From Bdellovibrionales bacterium RIFOXYC1_FULL_37_79 (GTDB taxonomy: Bacteria; Bdellovibrionota; Bacteriovoracia; Bacteriovoracales; Bacteriovoracaceae): a stretch of 64,000 nt of DNA. The DNA is taken from NCBI GenBank assembly GCA_001770015.1, contig MEQB01000001.1:1-64000 (forward strand), read 5' to 3'. Under the pieces are notes generated by a model. The model was given only the letters and a program-made list of their open reading frames with translations, made no database searches and was not told the DNA's origin. Positions 1 to 7,294 of this stretch are shown here, piece by piece. Position 1 is the first letter of the stretch. Each line of letters opens with the position of its first letter. The position numbers and the translations under genes are program-made.

Positions 1-11
1 ATATAAAATCC

Positions 12-86
12 ATGAGATATCAAGGATACTCGGCTCTTCAAGCAATTGGGCTTGCGATGTCAGGAAAATTTGCAAATAATGGGTGA
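12..86 (+). other. possible 3' end of a gene entering from the left edge
   Basis: This frame is open from the window edge (position 3) and closes with TGA at 84-86, giving about 24 residues after an internal ATG at 12. I recognise no family. It may be the tail of a gene that begins upstream, or chance. No Shine-Dalgarno precedes the ATG, which favours a tail if it is real. Confidence 0.2.
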
Positions 87-129
87 GCAGTTACAATTTA
101 ATCAATTAAAACTAAACACCGATATTGAC

Positions 130-153
130 AATGGTGCTATATATGATACCATT
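130..153. promoter_or_regulatory. inverted repeat upstream of hicA, candidate HicB operator
   Basis: AATGGT at 130-135 and ACCATT at 148-153 form an inverted repeat around an AT-rich centre containing TATGAT (142-147), which could serve as a -10 box. The repeat ends six bases before the hicA ATG. HicB antitoxins usually bind dyads in their own promoters through their C-terminal domain, so this is a reasonable operator candidate. No good -35 lies at the right distance from TATGAT. Confidence 0.35.
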
Positions 154-158
154 GAAAT

Positions 159-407
159 ATGAGTATTGAAGAAGCACTGGAAGCTCTTAAGAGTGAGACA
201 AATGTTAAGTTTAAGGACTTGCTAAAAATTTGTGAAATTTTTTTTGAAGGCCCGAAGACAAAAGGAAGTCACCATATCTTCAAAACGCCATGGAAAGGAC
301 AGCCATGGGTGAATATTCAAAAGGATGGAAGTAAGGCCAAGCGATATCAAGTTAAACAAGTGTATGAGGCCTTGATGAAGTTAAAAGCAACACAGGAGAA
401 AAAGTGA
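159..407 (+). CDS. hicA: HicA-family mRNA interferase toxin
   Basis: The 82-residue basic protein matches the HicA/YcfA family (double-stranded-RNA-binding-like fold; degrades mRNA when free of HicB). The catalytic signature is GSHHIF at residues 36-41, where one His is the active-site residue of the family, followed by a basic beta strand and a C-terminal helix (about 62-75). Length is typical or slightly long. The ATG at 159 has no evident Shine-Dalgarno. The stop overlaps the next gene by 4 bp (ATGA), the usual HicA-HicB coupling. Nothing suggests inactivation. Confidence 0.8.
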   Translation: MSIEEALEALKSETNVKFKDLLKICEIFFEGPKTKGSHHIFKTPWKGQPWVNIQKDGSKAKRYQVKQVYEALMKLKATQEKK

Positions 408-739
408 TGAAAACGTTAAAAGAATTTGTAAATAAGTATTCTTATAATATCGAATTTGATAGCGATGACAATATTTATATTGCCAGATGTGCAGAACTTC
501 CAAGCCTAGCTGCTCATGGAAAAACTCAAGAGGATGCTCTAAAAAAAATTAAGGTTGCGGTGCTCGGTGCACTTGAGTGGATAAAAGAAGAAGGAGATGA
601 AATTCCAGAACCGTTTTGCTTGCATAAATTTAGTGGTGAATTTAGAGTTCGTATGCCACCGGAAAAACATCGTAAAATTGCAATCGAGGCGAATCTCCAA
701 GGTGTGTCTATGAATCAATTTATTGTAAGCAAATTATAA
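404..739 (+). CDS. hicB: HicB-family antitoxin
   Basis: This 111-residue partner overlaps hicA by 4 bp. Residues about 10-65 form the partly degraded RNase H-like HicB domain (acidic strand ending near ARCAELP, then AHGKTQEDAL). The C-terminal part (about 80-111) reads as a ribbon-helix-helix DNA-binding domain, with the pattern FRVRMPPEKHRK then SMNQFIVSKL. HicB neutralises HicA and represses the operon; the dyad at 130-153 is a possible target. The pair lies in a stretch rich in damaged genes but appears intact itself. Confidence 0.85.
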   Translation: MMKTLKEFVNKYSYNIEFDSDDNIYIARCAELPSLAAHGKTQEDALKKIKVAVLGALEWIKEEGDEIPEPFCLHKFSGEFRVRMPPEKHRKIAIEANLQGVSMNQFIVSKL

Positions 740-1168
740 GACTAGATTAATCGAAGAAACCCAAGTATTTACAGTGGCCGGTGGTACCTCAACATTGATT
801 TTCTGTTGTTTATTCCGGCTAGAGTATCTACTGATTATTAAGTACTATAGTGCCACTAGCTACTACAAGTGATCGTAATTGATCGTAAGTCCCTTTGTAA
901 ATTTGATTTGAACTTCCTACCAATATAAGTTGATTCCCAAATTTGGGACTAATTACAATTACTTATTCATAGATATTTTATAGAGGGTAAATTCGTCTCA
1001 AATTATTTTGATACAGTATTCAAAGTTAATAAGTTAAACGTGAAAATCACATTCTATTTTTCCTGATGCCAAAACGCCAAATGCTGTAATATAATTTAGT
1101 GCCTGGGTAAAGGAGTTTTTTGGTAAGCGAACTGAAGTTCCTTGCGGTTCCTGATTTTGGAGATTGTC
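740..1168. other. gene-free stretch with palindromes and a possible promoter
   Basis: I see no coding frame here. It contains a near-direct repeat of GATCGTAA (around 870-890), a perfect 14-bp palindrome (935-948), a good -10 hexamer TATAAT at 1090-1095 without a convincing -35, and a 12-bp palindrome GAACTGAAGTTC (1129-1140) in what would be the leader of the next gene. Confidence 0.5.
935..948. repeat. 14-bp perfect palindrome
   Basis: TCCCAAATTTGGGA reads identically on both strands. It lies between hicAB and the next gene, about 140 bp upstream of the -10-like hexamer. It could be a protein-binding site; it lacks a T-run, so it is not a terminator. Confidence 0.4.
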
Positions 1169-2143
1169 ATGAAAATAATGTTATTTATTCTCCTTTTTTT
1201 TAGCACTGTAATCTCCCTATCTAGAGCTGTCGCACAAGTAAATGGGGCTACTCGGCCACAAAAAGGTCAAGATAAAAATTGTATAAGTAAAGTAGGGCCT
1301 GAGGTATGCACGGAATGTGAAAAACTGGATGTAGTTGCTTTTGAAAGTAATAAGCACTTAAAGGGATTAGATAAGATTACAGAGTGTTTCTTTCCAACGG
1401 ATCCTCCTTTTGCATACATTCGTAAAAATAAAATTGGGTTGAAGGAGGTTTCACTTACTAGTGGAGCTAGGTATACTTTTTTTCCAGATCAACATACTAG
1501 TCCGGAACCATCTAGAGCTTTTCAGTCGCAGCTGAAAAAATTAAAGAGTGAAGGAGTGAGTGTTTTATTTATGGAAATGCTCAATGATGGTTCTACGATT
1601 GACCCTAAAAAACCATTTCCCTCAGATGAGACGATTAGATCAATGCTTAGTGAAAAATAGCCGAAGGGGCATTACCTCAAACTCATCAAGGAAGCGCATA
1701 AATTAGGCATTACAGTGGAAGGGTATTATCCGGCAGATGCAGATAGCGCATATGAAGAAATAAAACCTTGGAGGGTGAAAAGGAATCACTTAAATGTTGC
1801 TGATCAAATGTATACAAATAATATTTTTAAGAAATCGAAGCAATACAGTTCCAAAGAGAAATTTGTGGTGCTTTCAGGTGCTGCTCATACCAATCCCTAT
1901 TACGAAAAAGATGATCCGACTACTAATACGAGGCTTTATGGTGAGTTTTTATCGCAAGGATTAAGACCTGGAGAGCTTCGGTTAATAGAAGTTAAAACTA
2001 GAATTTATCCAGAAGTAAGCGCTAGGTATAATTGGTCCCTTGGCGATTATGTCGTCCCTTTGCCCAAGGGAAAAAGACCTGGTTGTGGTGATTTTGAATC
2101 TCAATCGGCCTTGGATTTGGTGCTGTTTGTGGATGGGATTTAG
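1169..2143 (+). pseudogene. ChaN/TraB(Tiki)-like secreted protein gene with an in-frame amber stop
   Basis: The ATG at 1169 follows GGAG by 6-7 bases and opens a signal peptide (hydrophobic LFILLFFSTVISL, cut near AVAQ). The frame is continuous to 2143 except for one TAG at 1658-1660; the codons after it (PKGHYLKLIKEAHKLGI...) continue the same protein. Motifs resemble the ChaN/TraB/erythromycin-esterase-like fold: a DQH near residue 107, the strand VLFMEML, and after the stop VVLSGAAH, where GxxH is the second metal-type motif. Both halves are needed for one active site, so the product is truncated unless the amber codon is read through. The family call is tentative; the broken frame is directly visible. 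Confidence 0.6.
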
Positions 2144-2194
2144 AGTCTTTACTGGCGTAAAATGCTTAATTAAACCCACTTAACAATGCTAAAC

Positions 2195-4135
2195 TTATGG
2201 ATTGGTCGCTTCATTATCTTCAACTTTGGGAAAATATTCCCCCTTGGGCCCAATGGGGTGACCTGCTGGAATTGCAATTCCAAGTTCATCAATTGCAAAA
2301 ACATTCTCGGGAAGATTTAGTGAGATACGAAGTTTTTCCATGGTAAACGGGGCAAATGGATAAAGCATGATCATAATATTTTTTAAAATATAAAAACATG
2401 AATAGAGCGCATCTTTACGTTGTTCTTCAGGAAAGCGGTCGTCGTGAGGCTTATACTGGGTAAATAAACTGTTAATGAGTCTTGCATAATTTTCGATTGC
2501 AAATAAAAGGGTCGAGTATTCCGCCCGCTTCATTTGTTTTAGATACCTACTTACAATCTGCATTGTTTCTTTTTCCGCTTTTTCTAAAAGTTTTCCCTCG
2601 GGCACTTGACCATTAAATCTTGAATGGACCGCTGAAATTGGTTTTTCAAAAGCAGCGTTGAGTGGCCCGGCTAAAAATTTATTTCTCTCATGAAAGGTAT
2701 TAAAATCAAAATTAGAATTTTTTTCCGGAAGACTTAGCAGTGCTAAAAAGTAGCGGACTTGATCAGGAACATAACCTTTTTCATCTAGTAACTGATCGCC
2801 CGTATAATAGTTGCCGCGAGACTTGCTCATTTTTTCACCATCGATTTGAAGATGAAAGCAGCCAAAAACATCAGTAAGCTGCAGATCATTTTGGGATGGT
2901 TGCTTGTGAGGATTATCTTGGGCACCAAACCACATCGCTCCTTGCATCAGCACATAGAAGTAAATATTATCTTGGCCTAAAAACTGATAGATTTTGGCAT
3001 CTGAATCGTGCCAAAACTCTTTATATTTTTCGGGGTTTTTGCCTTGTTTGATGAGTGCCACTTGAGAAAAGGAAATGGGGGCAATCAAGGAATCAGGCCA
3101 GACGTAAAGTGTTTTGCCTTCCATTTCGGGATCGAGATCTGTGGGAAGGGGAATACCCCATGTCACATCGCGGGTAATCGAGCGATGGGCCCAACCATCA
3201 AGCAGAGACGTCATAACTCCTTTTTCCTTTAACATATTTTGACCAATTTCAAGATCAGCTTTATTTTCAAATTGTACAACAATCTTTTTTCCTGGAGCGT
3301 ATCGGCTTTTATGTTTGGGTAGGGTGGGACGAAGTTCCTTGAAAATTGGTTCGCTGGTATTATCAAAAATAATAGAAGGGGAAACTGTATTATAAACTTC
3401 GTTGAATACGGGGGTTCGCCATTTGTTTTCCTTAGTTTTAAGCCAATCTTTTAATTCATCCGCCACCTTCCAAAGATCAAGCCACCAGTGGACTGTATCC
3501 TTTAACACAGGTGTTGATCCACTCAAGGCACTTTTAGGATTTAGAAGATCGCTGGGATTATATTGATGTCCACAGACTTCGCATTCGTCGCTGTAAGCGG
3601 CCTCATTGGTACAGTTTTGATTAGGGCATTTCCCTTGAACATTTCGATCTTGTAGAAAGCGATTCAGTTTGGTGTCGAACCATTGTTTGGAGGTCTTTTT
3701 TTCGAGCATGCCATTTTTATAAAGCTGTCTTATAAAGTGTTGTGACAGCTTCTTGTGAATGGGAAATGCCTCAGGCCTGGAGGTGCCGCTATAGACATTA
3801 AATGAGATGCCGTAGCGATCCAGTGTTTGTTTTTGTTTAGCATGAGTCTGATCAATAAACTCCCTGATCGTCAGTCCTTCATTGATTGCCGCAACTTCAC
3901 TGGTGGAGCCGTGATCATCAGTACCGCTTACAAAAAGTACATTTTCATTTCCAATGAGCATTCGTAAGTAGCGCGCTAATACATCTGGTGGAACATGAGC
4001 TCCGGCCAAATGACCAATATGAAGCGGTCCGTTCGCATAAGGCATTCCGGCGGTAACCACGGCCTTTTTCGGTCGCTTAACCGTGGCAAGAAGAGATTTT
4101 ACATCAGTTGGTCTTTCATAATTTGGCTTATTCAT
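2195..4135 (-). CDS. metG: methionyl-tRNA synthetase-like class I ligase, atypical pocket
   Basis: This 646-residue enzyme has the class I layout of MetRS: HIGH at residues 39-42, a zinc knuckle with CPNQNC and CEVCG around 160-185, KMSKS at about 435-439, and a helical anticodon-binding domain to the end. No C-terminal tRNA-binding EMAP-like domain is present. The start at 4135 is chosen because GGAG lies just upstream; an in-frame ATG at 4234 has a weaker claim. Several residues that contact methionine in E. coli MetRS differ: Tyr260, His301 and Trp305 align with Pro, Tyr (YFY, near 392) and Gln. About 60 residues (roughly 245-305) are inserted before the GWAHRSITRD strand. It may be a divergent subfamily or have altered specificity. 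It stands alone on this strand among mobile genes. Confidence 0.8.
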   Translation of the reverse strand: MNKPNYERPTDVKSLLATVKRPKKAVVTAGMPYANGPLHIGHLAGAHVPPDVLARYLRMLIGNENVLFVSGTDDHGSTSEVAAINEGLTIREFIDQTHAKQKQTLDRYGISFNVYSGTSRPEAFPIHKKLSQHFIRQLYKNGMLEKKTSKQWFDTKLNRFLQDRNVQGKCPNQNCTNEAAYSDECEVCGHQYNPSDLLNPKSALSGSTPVLKDTVHWWLDLWKVADELKDWLKTKENKWRTPVFNEVYNTVSPSIIFDNTSEPIFKELRPTLPKHKSRYAPGKKIVVQFENKADLEIGQNMLKEKGVMTSLLDGWAHRSITRDVTWGIPLPTDLDPEMEGKTLYVWPDSLIAPISFSQVALIKQGKNPEKYKEFWHDSDAKIYQFLGQDNIYFYVLMQGAMWFGAQDNPHKQPSQNDLQLTDVFGCFHLQIDGEKMSKSRGNYYTGDQLLDEKGYVPDQVRYFLALLSLPEKNSNFDFNTFHERNKFLAGPLNAAFEKPISAVHSRFNGQVPEGKLLEKAEKETMQIVSRYLKQMKRAEYSTLLFAIENYARLINSLFTQYKPHDDRFPEEQRKDALYSCFYILKNIMIMLYPFAPFTMEKLRISLNLPENVFAIDELGIAIPAGHPIGPKGEYFPKVEDNEATNP

Positions 4136-4232
4136 ACACTCGCTCCAAAAAATATTATTTGAAAGGACATTATAGACCTTTTGACAAGACTTAAGAATCA
4201 AAAAAACAAGTGTGTAGAGTAAATGCTCCACC

Positions 4233-4266
4233 ATTACAAACAGTTTTGTCCTCTAAAGAAGCCGTT
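4233..4266 (+). repeat. third, decayed copy of the CCATTCCAAAC-TTGTCCTCC repeat
   Basis: The bases around 4233-4266 follow the same pattern as 4352-4386 and 6625-6648 (CCATTaCAAACagttTTGTCCTCt, then aaagaagccgttag) with scattered changes. It overlaps the possible upstream ATG of metG on the other strand. It marks the left limit of the repeat family that I can see. Confidence 0.4.
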
Positions 4267-4324
4267 AGGCAGGGACTAATCAGGGCCGGAAAAAAAAAAC
4301 CAGATTTCTCTGAGGCTGTTTTTG

Positions 4325-4436
4325 TCAAAACATGACGGGCCAATACCCCGCCATTCCAAACAACCTTGTCCTCCTAAGAGACCATTAGAAAATATTTAAG
4401 GGTCTATGGAATTCCATTAAGAGAAAAATCCCAGCA
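4325..4436 (+). pseudogene. deleted, stop-containing copy of the HTH/recombinase-like gene
   Basis: Bases 4366-4436 match 6767-6837 with one mismatch, and 61 consecutive bases are identical (4376-4436 against 6777-6837). The single change, T for A, creates TAA where the intact copy reads Lys. Bases 4325-4374 match 6599-6648 at 44 of 50 positions. The two blocks are 118 bp apart at the intact locus but joined here exactly at a shared TTGTCCTCC, as expected from a deletion between short direct repeats. Similarity stops at 4436, before the hipBA promoter. Confidence 0.7.
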
Positions 4437-4448
4437 AAAGTGCTATAT

Positions 4449-4557
4449 AATGTATATTAGGCTGATAAAAGTGCATTAAAATGTATATTATTGAAAATTC
4501 TTCAGATTGTGATATAATACTCATCATAATGTATCAAATGTCGATAAATATACATTA
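4449..4557. promoter_or_regulatory. four AATGTATAT operator-like motifs upstream of hipBA
   Basis: The 11-mer AATGTATATTA occurs exactly at 4449-4459 and 4480-4490. A shorter AATGTAT copy lies at 4528-4534, and an inverted copy, ATATACATTA, at 4548-4557. They surround the promoter at 4491-4518: one copy abuts the -35 box and two lie between the -10 box and the hipB start. HipB-type antitoxins repress their own operon by binding repeated sites, so these are likely HipB operators (inference). Confidence 0.55.
4491..4518 (+). promoter_or_regulatory. sigma-70-type promoter of hipBA
   Basis: TTGAAA (4491-4496) and TATAAT (4513-4518) are separated by 16 bases, with the hipB ATG 68 bases downstream of the -10 box. 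This is one of the best consensus matches in the window. Operator-like motifs flank both boxes. Confidence 0.7.
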
Positions 4558-4586
4558 TAATGAGTTTTATTTAAAGGGGAGGAGGT

Positions 4587-4949
4587 ATGAAAGCACATTT
4601 AAATAGAAAAGAAAGCTGGAAAAACTTCCTAAGCCAGAGCGTAAACTCTGATATGAGGGAATTGGGATCTTTATTAAGACTATCTCGAAAAAGACAGGGA
4701 AGAACGCAAAAAGTAGTTTCAACTCTACTCGGTGTAGATCCTCGTGTTATTACAAAGATTGAAAACGGTTCTCCTGAAGTTTCTGCTGGAATATATTTTC
4801 AATATTTAGAAATCTTAGGACTATTCAAAGGGTGGAAGGCTTTATTTGAGCCTGATTTAGATGTTGCTGCTCTAGATAGAGAGATAAAAAGACAGAGAAA
4901 GGCAAAGAGACAAATAAACAAAATTCCAGATAGTGCAGTGGACTTTTAA
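4587..4949 (+). CDS. hipB: HipB-like XRE-family antitoxin
   Basis: The 120-residue protein carries a Cro/C1-type helix-turn-helix at about residues 28-80 (LGSLLRLSRKRQGRTQ, VSTLLGVDPRVITKIENG), the usual HipB fold, with a basic C-terminal tail. The ATG follows a very strong GGAGGAGG. It would neutralise the downstream HipA kinase and repress the promoter at 4491-4518 through the repeated motifs there. Only 3 bases separate its stop from hipA, so the two are cotranscribed. Confidence 0.85.
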   Translation: MKAHLNRKESWKNFLSQSVNSDMRELGSLLRLSRKRQGRTQKVVSTLLGVDPRVITKIENGSPEVSAGIYFQYLEILGLFKGWKALFEPDLDVAALDREIKRQRKAKRQINKIPDSAVDF

Positions 4950-4952
4950 ACT

Positions 4953-6164
4953 ATGAATGAAGTGTATGTATATATCTATTTATCGGATAAATGGATTCCA
5001 TGCGGATTACTTAAATTTTATGATCAAGGGAGATTCTCATACTCTGAATTTAGGTATGGTAAAAAATATCTTGAAAGAGAAAACAGAATTTCTATAGATC
5101 CAGCTCATCTTAATTTAATTGATGACACGATTCAGACAGAGGAAGGAATAGAAATCTTTAATGGGATTAGAGATGCTGGTCCAGATAAATGGGGCCGCTA
5201 CCTTCTCGATAAAAAATTCTCCAGAGCAGTGTCTGAATTAGAATATATTCTTTCAATTGGTCCAGATAGGGCCGGAGCATTGGCATTTGGTCCTAATCCA
5301 GACAATGGCCCCCAAAAATTTGGACTTAATGGTTGGGAACCATATGTGGGAAGAAGATTAACTCTAGAAGTGTGTGTTGATGGTGTTGAAGATGCTATCA
5401 AAAATGAAAACACACAAAAACTTAAAGAGTACCTAGATTATGGCCCATCTCTTGGTGGAGCAAGACCCAAGGCCACAGTCGATTGGAAAAAACGGGCATA
5501 TCTGGCCAAATTTTCACTTTCTCTAGATGAAAAGAATGAGCCACTTGTAGAATATGCCACCATGAAGTTAGCAAAGAAATGTGGTTTGAATGTTCCCACT
5601 ATCGACTTTGTGAAGGTTTTAAATCGTTCTGTATATCTCATTGAAAGATTTGACCGGGATAAACAAGGAAATCCCATTCCGTTTATATCATCACTGAGTA
5701 TCACTGGACTTGTTGAAAACGACTACAATGATTGGAGCTATTTTAGCATTTGTAATGCAATTAAGAAGTTTTCACCCAATCCTTCAAAAGATCTGAAAGA
5801 ACTATTTTCAAGATTAGTATTTAATATAAGCGTTTATAACAATGACGACCATATGAGAAACCACGGTTTTATATATGCCGAAAATGGTAAGTGGACATTA
5901 TCCCCACTATATGATGTTGTGCCGGGAATAATTAGTACCAATACCTATTCACTGGCAATGACGTTTGGCTATGAAGGTAAAAAAGCATCAATCTCTAATG
6001 CACTAAGCAGATGCGGGGAATTCGGTCTACAGAAAAATGATGCGCAAAAAATATGTGAAAGTGTTCAAGAAGTAGTATTAAAATGGAAAAAATATTTTCT
6101 GGGAGTAGGTGTCGATCAAAAGGACATCAAAAGATTGGAAAATAGCTTTAAATACAAAAGCTAA
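4953..6164 (+). CDS. hipA: HipA-like serine/threonine kinase toxin
   Basis: This 403-residue protein has the HipA domain order: an N-terminal subdomain (about 1-110), then the kinase core. Visible motifs are the GGARPK glycine loop (near 169-174), LIERFDR, the catalytic loop NNDDHMRNH, and PLYDV with the metal-binding Asp. HipA phosphorylates aminoacyl-tRNA synthetases such as GltX in known systems; the target here is unknown. Length is close to the 440-residue E. coli protein and all catalytic positions seem present, so it should be active. It sits between fragments of a recombinase-type HTH gene, which suggests acquisition as a module. Confidence 0.88.
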   Translation: MNEVYVYIYLSDKWIPCGLLKFYDQGRFSYSEFRYGKKYLERENRISIDPAHLNLIDDTIQTEEGIEIFNGIRDAGPDKWGRYLLDKKFSRAVSELEYILSIGPDRAGALAFGPNPDNGPQKFGLNGWEPYVGRRLTLEVCVDGVEDAIKNENTQKLKEYLDYGPSLGGARPKATVDWKKRAYLAKFSLSLDEKNEPLVEYATMKLAKKCGLNVPTIDFVKVLNRSVYLIERFDRDKQGNPIPFISSLSITGLVENDYNDWSYFSICNAIKKFSPNPSKDLKELFSRLVFNISVYNNDDHMRNHGFIYAENGKWTLSPLYDVVPGIISTNTYSLAMTFGYEGKKASISNALSRCGEFGLQKNDAQKICESVQEVVLKWKKYFLGVGVDQKDIKRLENSFKYKS

Positions 6165-6191
6165 AAATACTATTTATTGTTTTCATTACAG

Positions 6192-6284
6192 GGATTAAAG
6201 ATACCAACTAAATGTAGGGGAAAGTCTTGGCATCCTGAGATCGTTAAAAGGATTTTAAGGAACAGAGTGGAAAAAGTTAAATGA
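6192..6284 (+). pseudogene. C-terminal fragment of a serine-recombinase-like protein
   Basis: Codons 6192-6284 read GLKIPTKCRGKSWHPEIVKR followed by ILRNRVEKVK and stop. This parallels the end of the gene at 6725-7057 (MKVPTKCRGKKWHSEMVRR) and the typical serine-recombinase ending in which a short basic loop precedes the last helix. DNA identity to that gene is only moderate, so this fragment comes from a different paralogue than the near-identical piece at 4366-4436. No start codon or upstream domain remains. Confidence 0.65.
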
Positions 6285-6557
6285 TCAAATTCTTATTTTT
6301 TTGATAATGGTTTGCTCCTGTTCTTTGTGGTTAATCCAGCAATTTATTCACGAGTTATTTAAGATTCAAGTGTCATTTCTTTTGCTTTCTCCGCTGCTAA
6401 GGCAATCATTTTAATGAAAATAAGTAGACGGGAAGTAGCAAAAGTAGACAAAATATAGTTTGAATGGTTATTTTGAGTTATGAGGCAATGACACCCAAGA
6501 AGAGCGGGTTAGATAAGCTACTAGAAAGCCAATGTTTGTATTATTGAGATTTTAGAC

Positions 6558-6591
6558 AAAAAAAAAAGACCACTTTCGTGATCTCTTTTTT
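6558..6591. terminator. hairpin terminator, usable on both strands
   Basis: GACCAC (6568-6573) pairs with GTGATC (6578-6583) through one wobble around a four-base loop, which on the minus strand is the stable GAAA. Ten A's precede it and TCTTTTTT follows, so both directions end in a T-run. On the minus strand the T10 run is especially good. No obvious minus-strand gene lies directly upstream. Confidence 0.55.
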
Positions 6592-6598
6592 CATTTAG

Positions 6599-6648
6599 TC
6601 AAAAAATGGCGGGCCAAGTCCCCTCCATTCCAAACAACTTTGTCCTCC
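6599..6648. repeat. repeat block shared with 4325-4374
   Basis: This 50-bp block matches 4325-4374 with six substitutions and ends in TTGTCCTCC, which recurs at 6767-6775. On the plus strand both copies can be read MxGQxPxIPNNxVL; on the minus strand both have GGAGGACAA ahead of an ATGG. I cannot tell which reading, if either, is meaningful. Confidence 0.55.
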
Positions 6649-6724
6649 ACTAAAAATCGTTGATTCTATTAAGTTTCGTCAACCAGAAATTTGGAAATCC
6701 GAAAATGTCCTCCACCGCTATTAT

Positions 6725-7057
6725 GTGGAATTAGGTCTTTCAACCAAACAAATTGCCGATAAATTTTTGTCCTCCAAAGAGACCATTAGAAAATATTTAA
6801 GGGTCTATGGAATTCCATTAAGAGAAAAATCCCAGCATCATGGCAACCCATCTCAAGCAAAATTTGGTCAAAAGAAGAGAAATGAAAAGCTTATAGAGCA
6901 CAAGCATGAGCAAAGGGTGATAGAGAGCATAAAGCAGATGAAGGAGGAGGGATTAAGTTTAAGAGCAATTGCCAGGTGCTTAAATGAAATGAAGGTACCG
7001 ACTAAGTGCCGTGGGAAGAAGTGGCATTCAGAGATGGTGAGGAGGGTGTTGGGTTGA
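6725..7057 (+). CDS. small HTH protein resembling a serine-recombinase C-terminal region
   Basis: The 110 residues contain an N-terminal helix-turn-helix (LGLSTKQIADKFLSSKETIR, about 3-22) followed by RKYLRVYGIPLR, then a second part (about 75-110, LSLRAIARCLNEMKVPTK then WHSEMVRRVLG) typical of the DNA-binding end of large serine recombinases. There is no catalytic resolvase domain. The GTG at 6725 lacks a Shine-Dalgarno and the frame stays open back to 6599, so the start is uncertain. It could be a regulator derived from a recombinase or a remnant of one. Fragments of relatives flank hipBA at 4366-4436 and 6192-6284. Confidence 0.6.
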   Translation: MELGLSTKQIADKFLSSKETIRKYLRVYGIPLREKSQHHGNPSQAKFGQKKRNEKLIEHKHEQRVIESIKQMKEEGLSLRAIARCLNEMKVPTKCRGKKWHSEMVRRVLG

Positions 7058-7075
7058 TTAATGACAACCGGCGAT

Positions 7076-7181
7076 GAACTATCCGGAAATACCAGATGGT
7101 TCAGGCAAGAAGATGAACTATTCGATATTATCGAATAGTTCGCCACGCAGCAGCGAACTGCTCGGAATTACCGAGTAGTTC
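7076..7181. repeat. three consecutive 27-nt hairpins with compensatory changes
   Basis: Three inverted repeats, each 11+5+11 bases, lie at 7076-7102, 7115-7141 and 7155-7181, spaced 39 and 40 bases start to start. All begin GAACT and end GTTC, with AT-only loops AAATA, TATTA and AATTA. The middle stem pairs perfectly; the others keep pairing although their inner stem bases differ (one mismatch and a wobble in the first, one wobble in the third). No T-run follows, so they are not ordinary terminators. They may be binding or recombination sites, or a structured RNA leader. Confidence 0.7.
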
Positions 7182-7294
7182 AAAATTTATTCCACCACCT
7201 AAAATAAGTTCTAATCATTTTAAACACCTATGGTTTGAGTATTTGGCAATGATTTTGCTTAAGTTCATTTTTTAATCAATTGTAAGGAGCAGTA

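Larger units (their letters stand above)
4236..4586. other. gene-free stretch with repeats and the hipBA control region
   Basis: The left half carries degraded copies of a repeat found again at 6599-6837 (listed separately) and an A-rich run at 4290-4300. The right half is the promoter and operator region of hipBA. No coding frame is convincing: the copy of the HTH gene here carries a TAA in the frame that is open in its counterpart. Confidence 0.55.
6165..6724. other. gene-free stretch with a recombinase fragment, hairpin and repeat
   Basis: The stretch holds a 30-codon fragment of a recombinase C-terminus (6192-6284), a hairpin with flanking A and T runs (6558-6591), and the left block of the repeat shared with 4325-4374 (6599-6648). 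Between 6285 and 6550 I see no gene and no clear signal. The frame of the next gene is open without a stop from 6599, so its true start may be further left than annotated. Confidence 0.5.

Noticed and set aside
4136-4234. N-terminal extension of the MetRS from an upstream ATG
   Set aside because: The extension does not fit MetRS, and the later ATG has its own GGAG; the upstream ATG lies in the repeat sequence.
6602-6614. CCCGCCATTT shared with the tRNA-Asp 3' end as an attachment site
   Set aside because: Only about ten bases match, including the common CCA, and the flanks differ. Too short to call an att site.
6596-6648. Nine-codon minus-strand ORFs after GGAGGACAA in the two repeat copies
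   Set aside because: Shine-Dalgarno-like sequence and ATGG are present in both, but the complementary reading is equally conserved and the peptides are tiny; no way to decide.
4233-7181. Integron cassette array around the toxin-antitoxin genes
   Set aside because: I found no attC-like inverted repeats with conserved core sites after each gene, and no integrase in the window.
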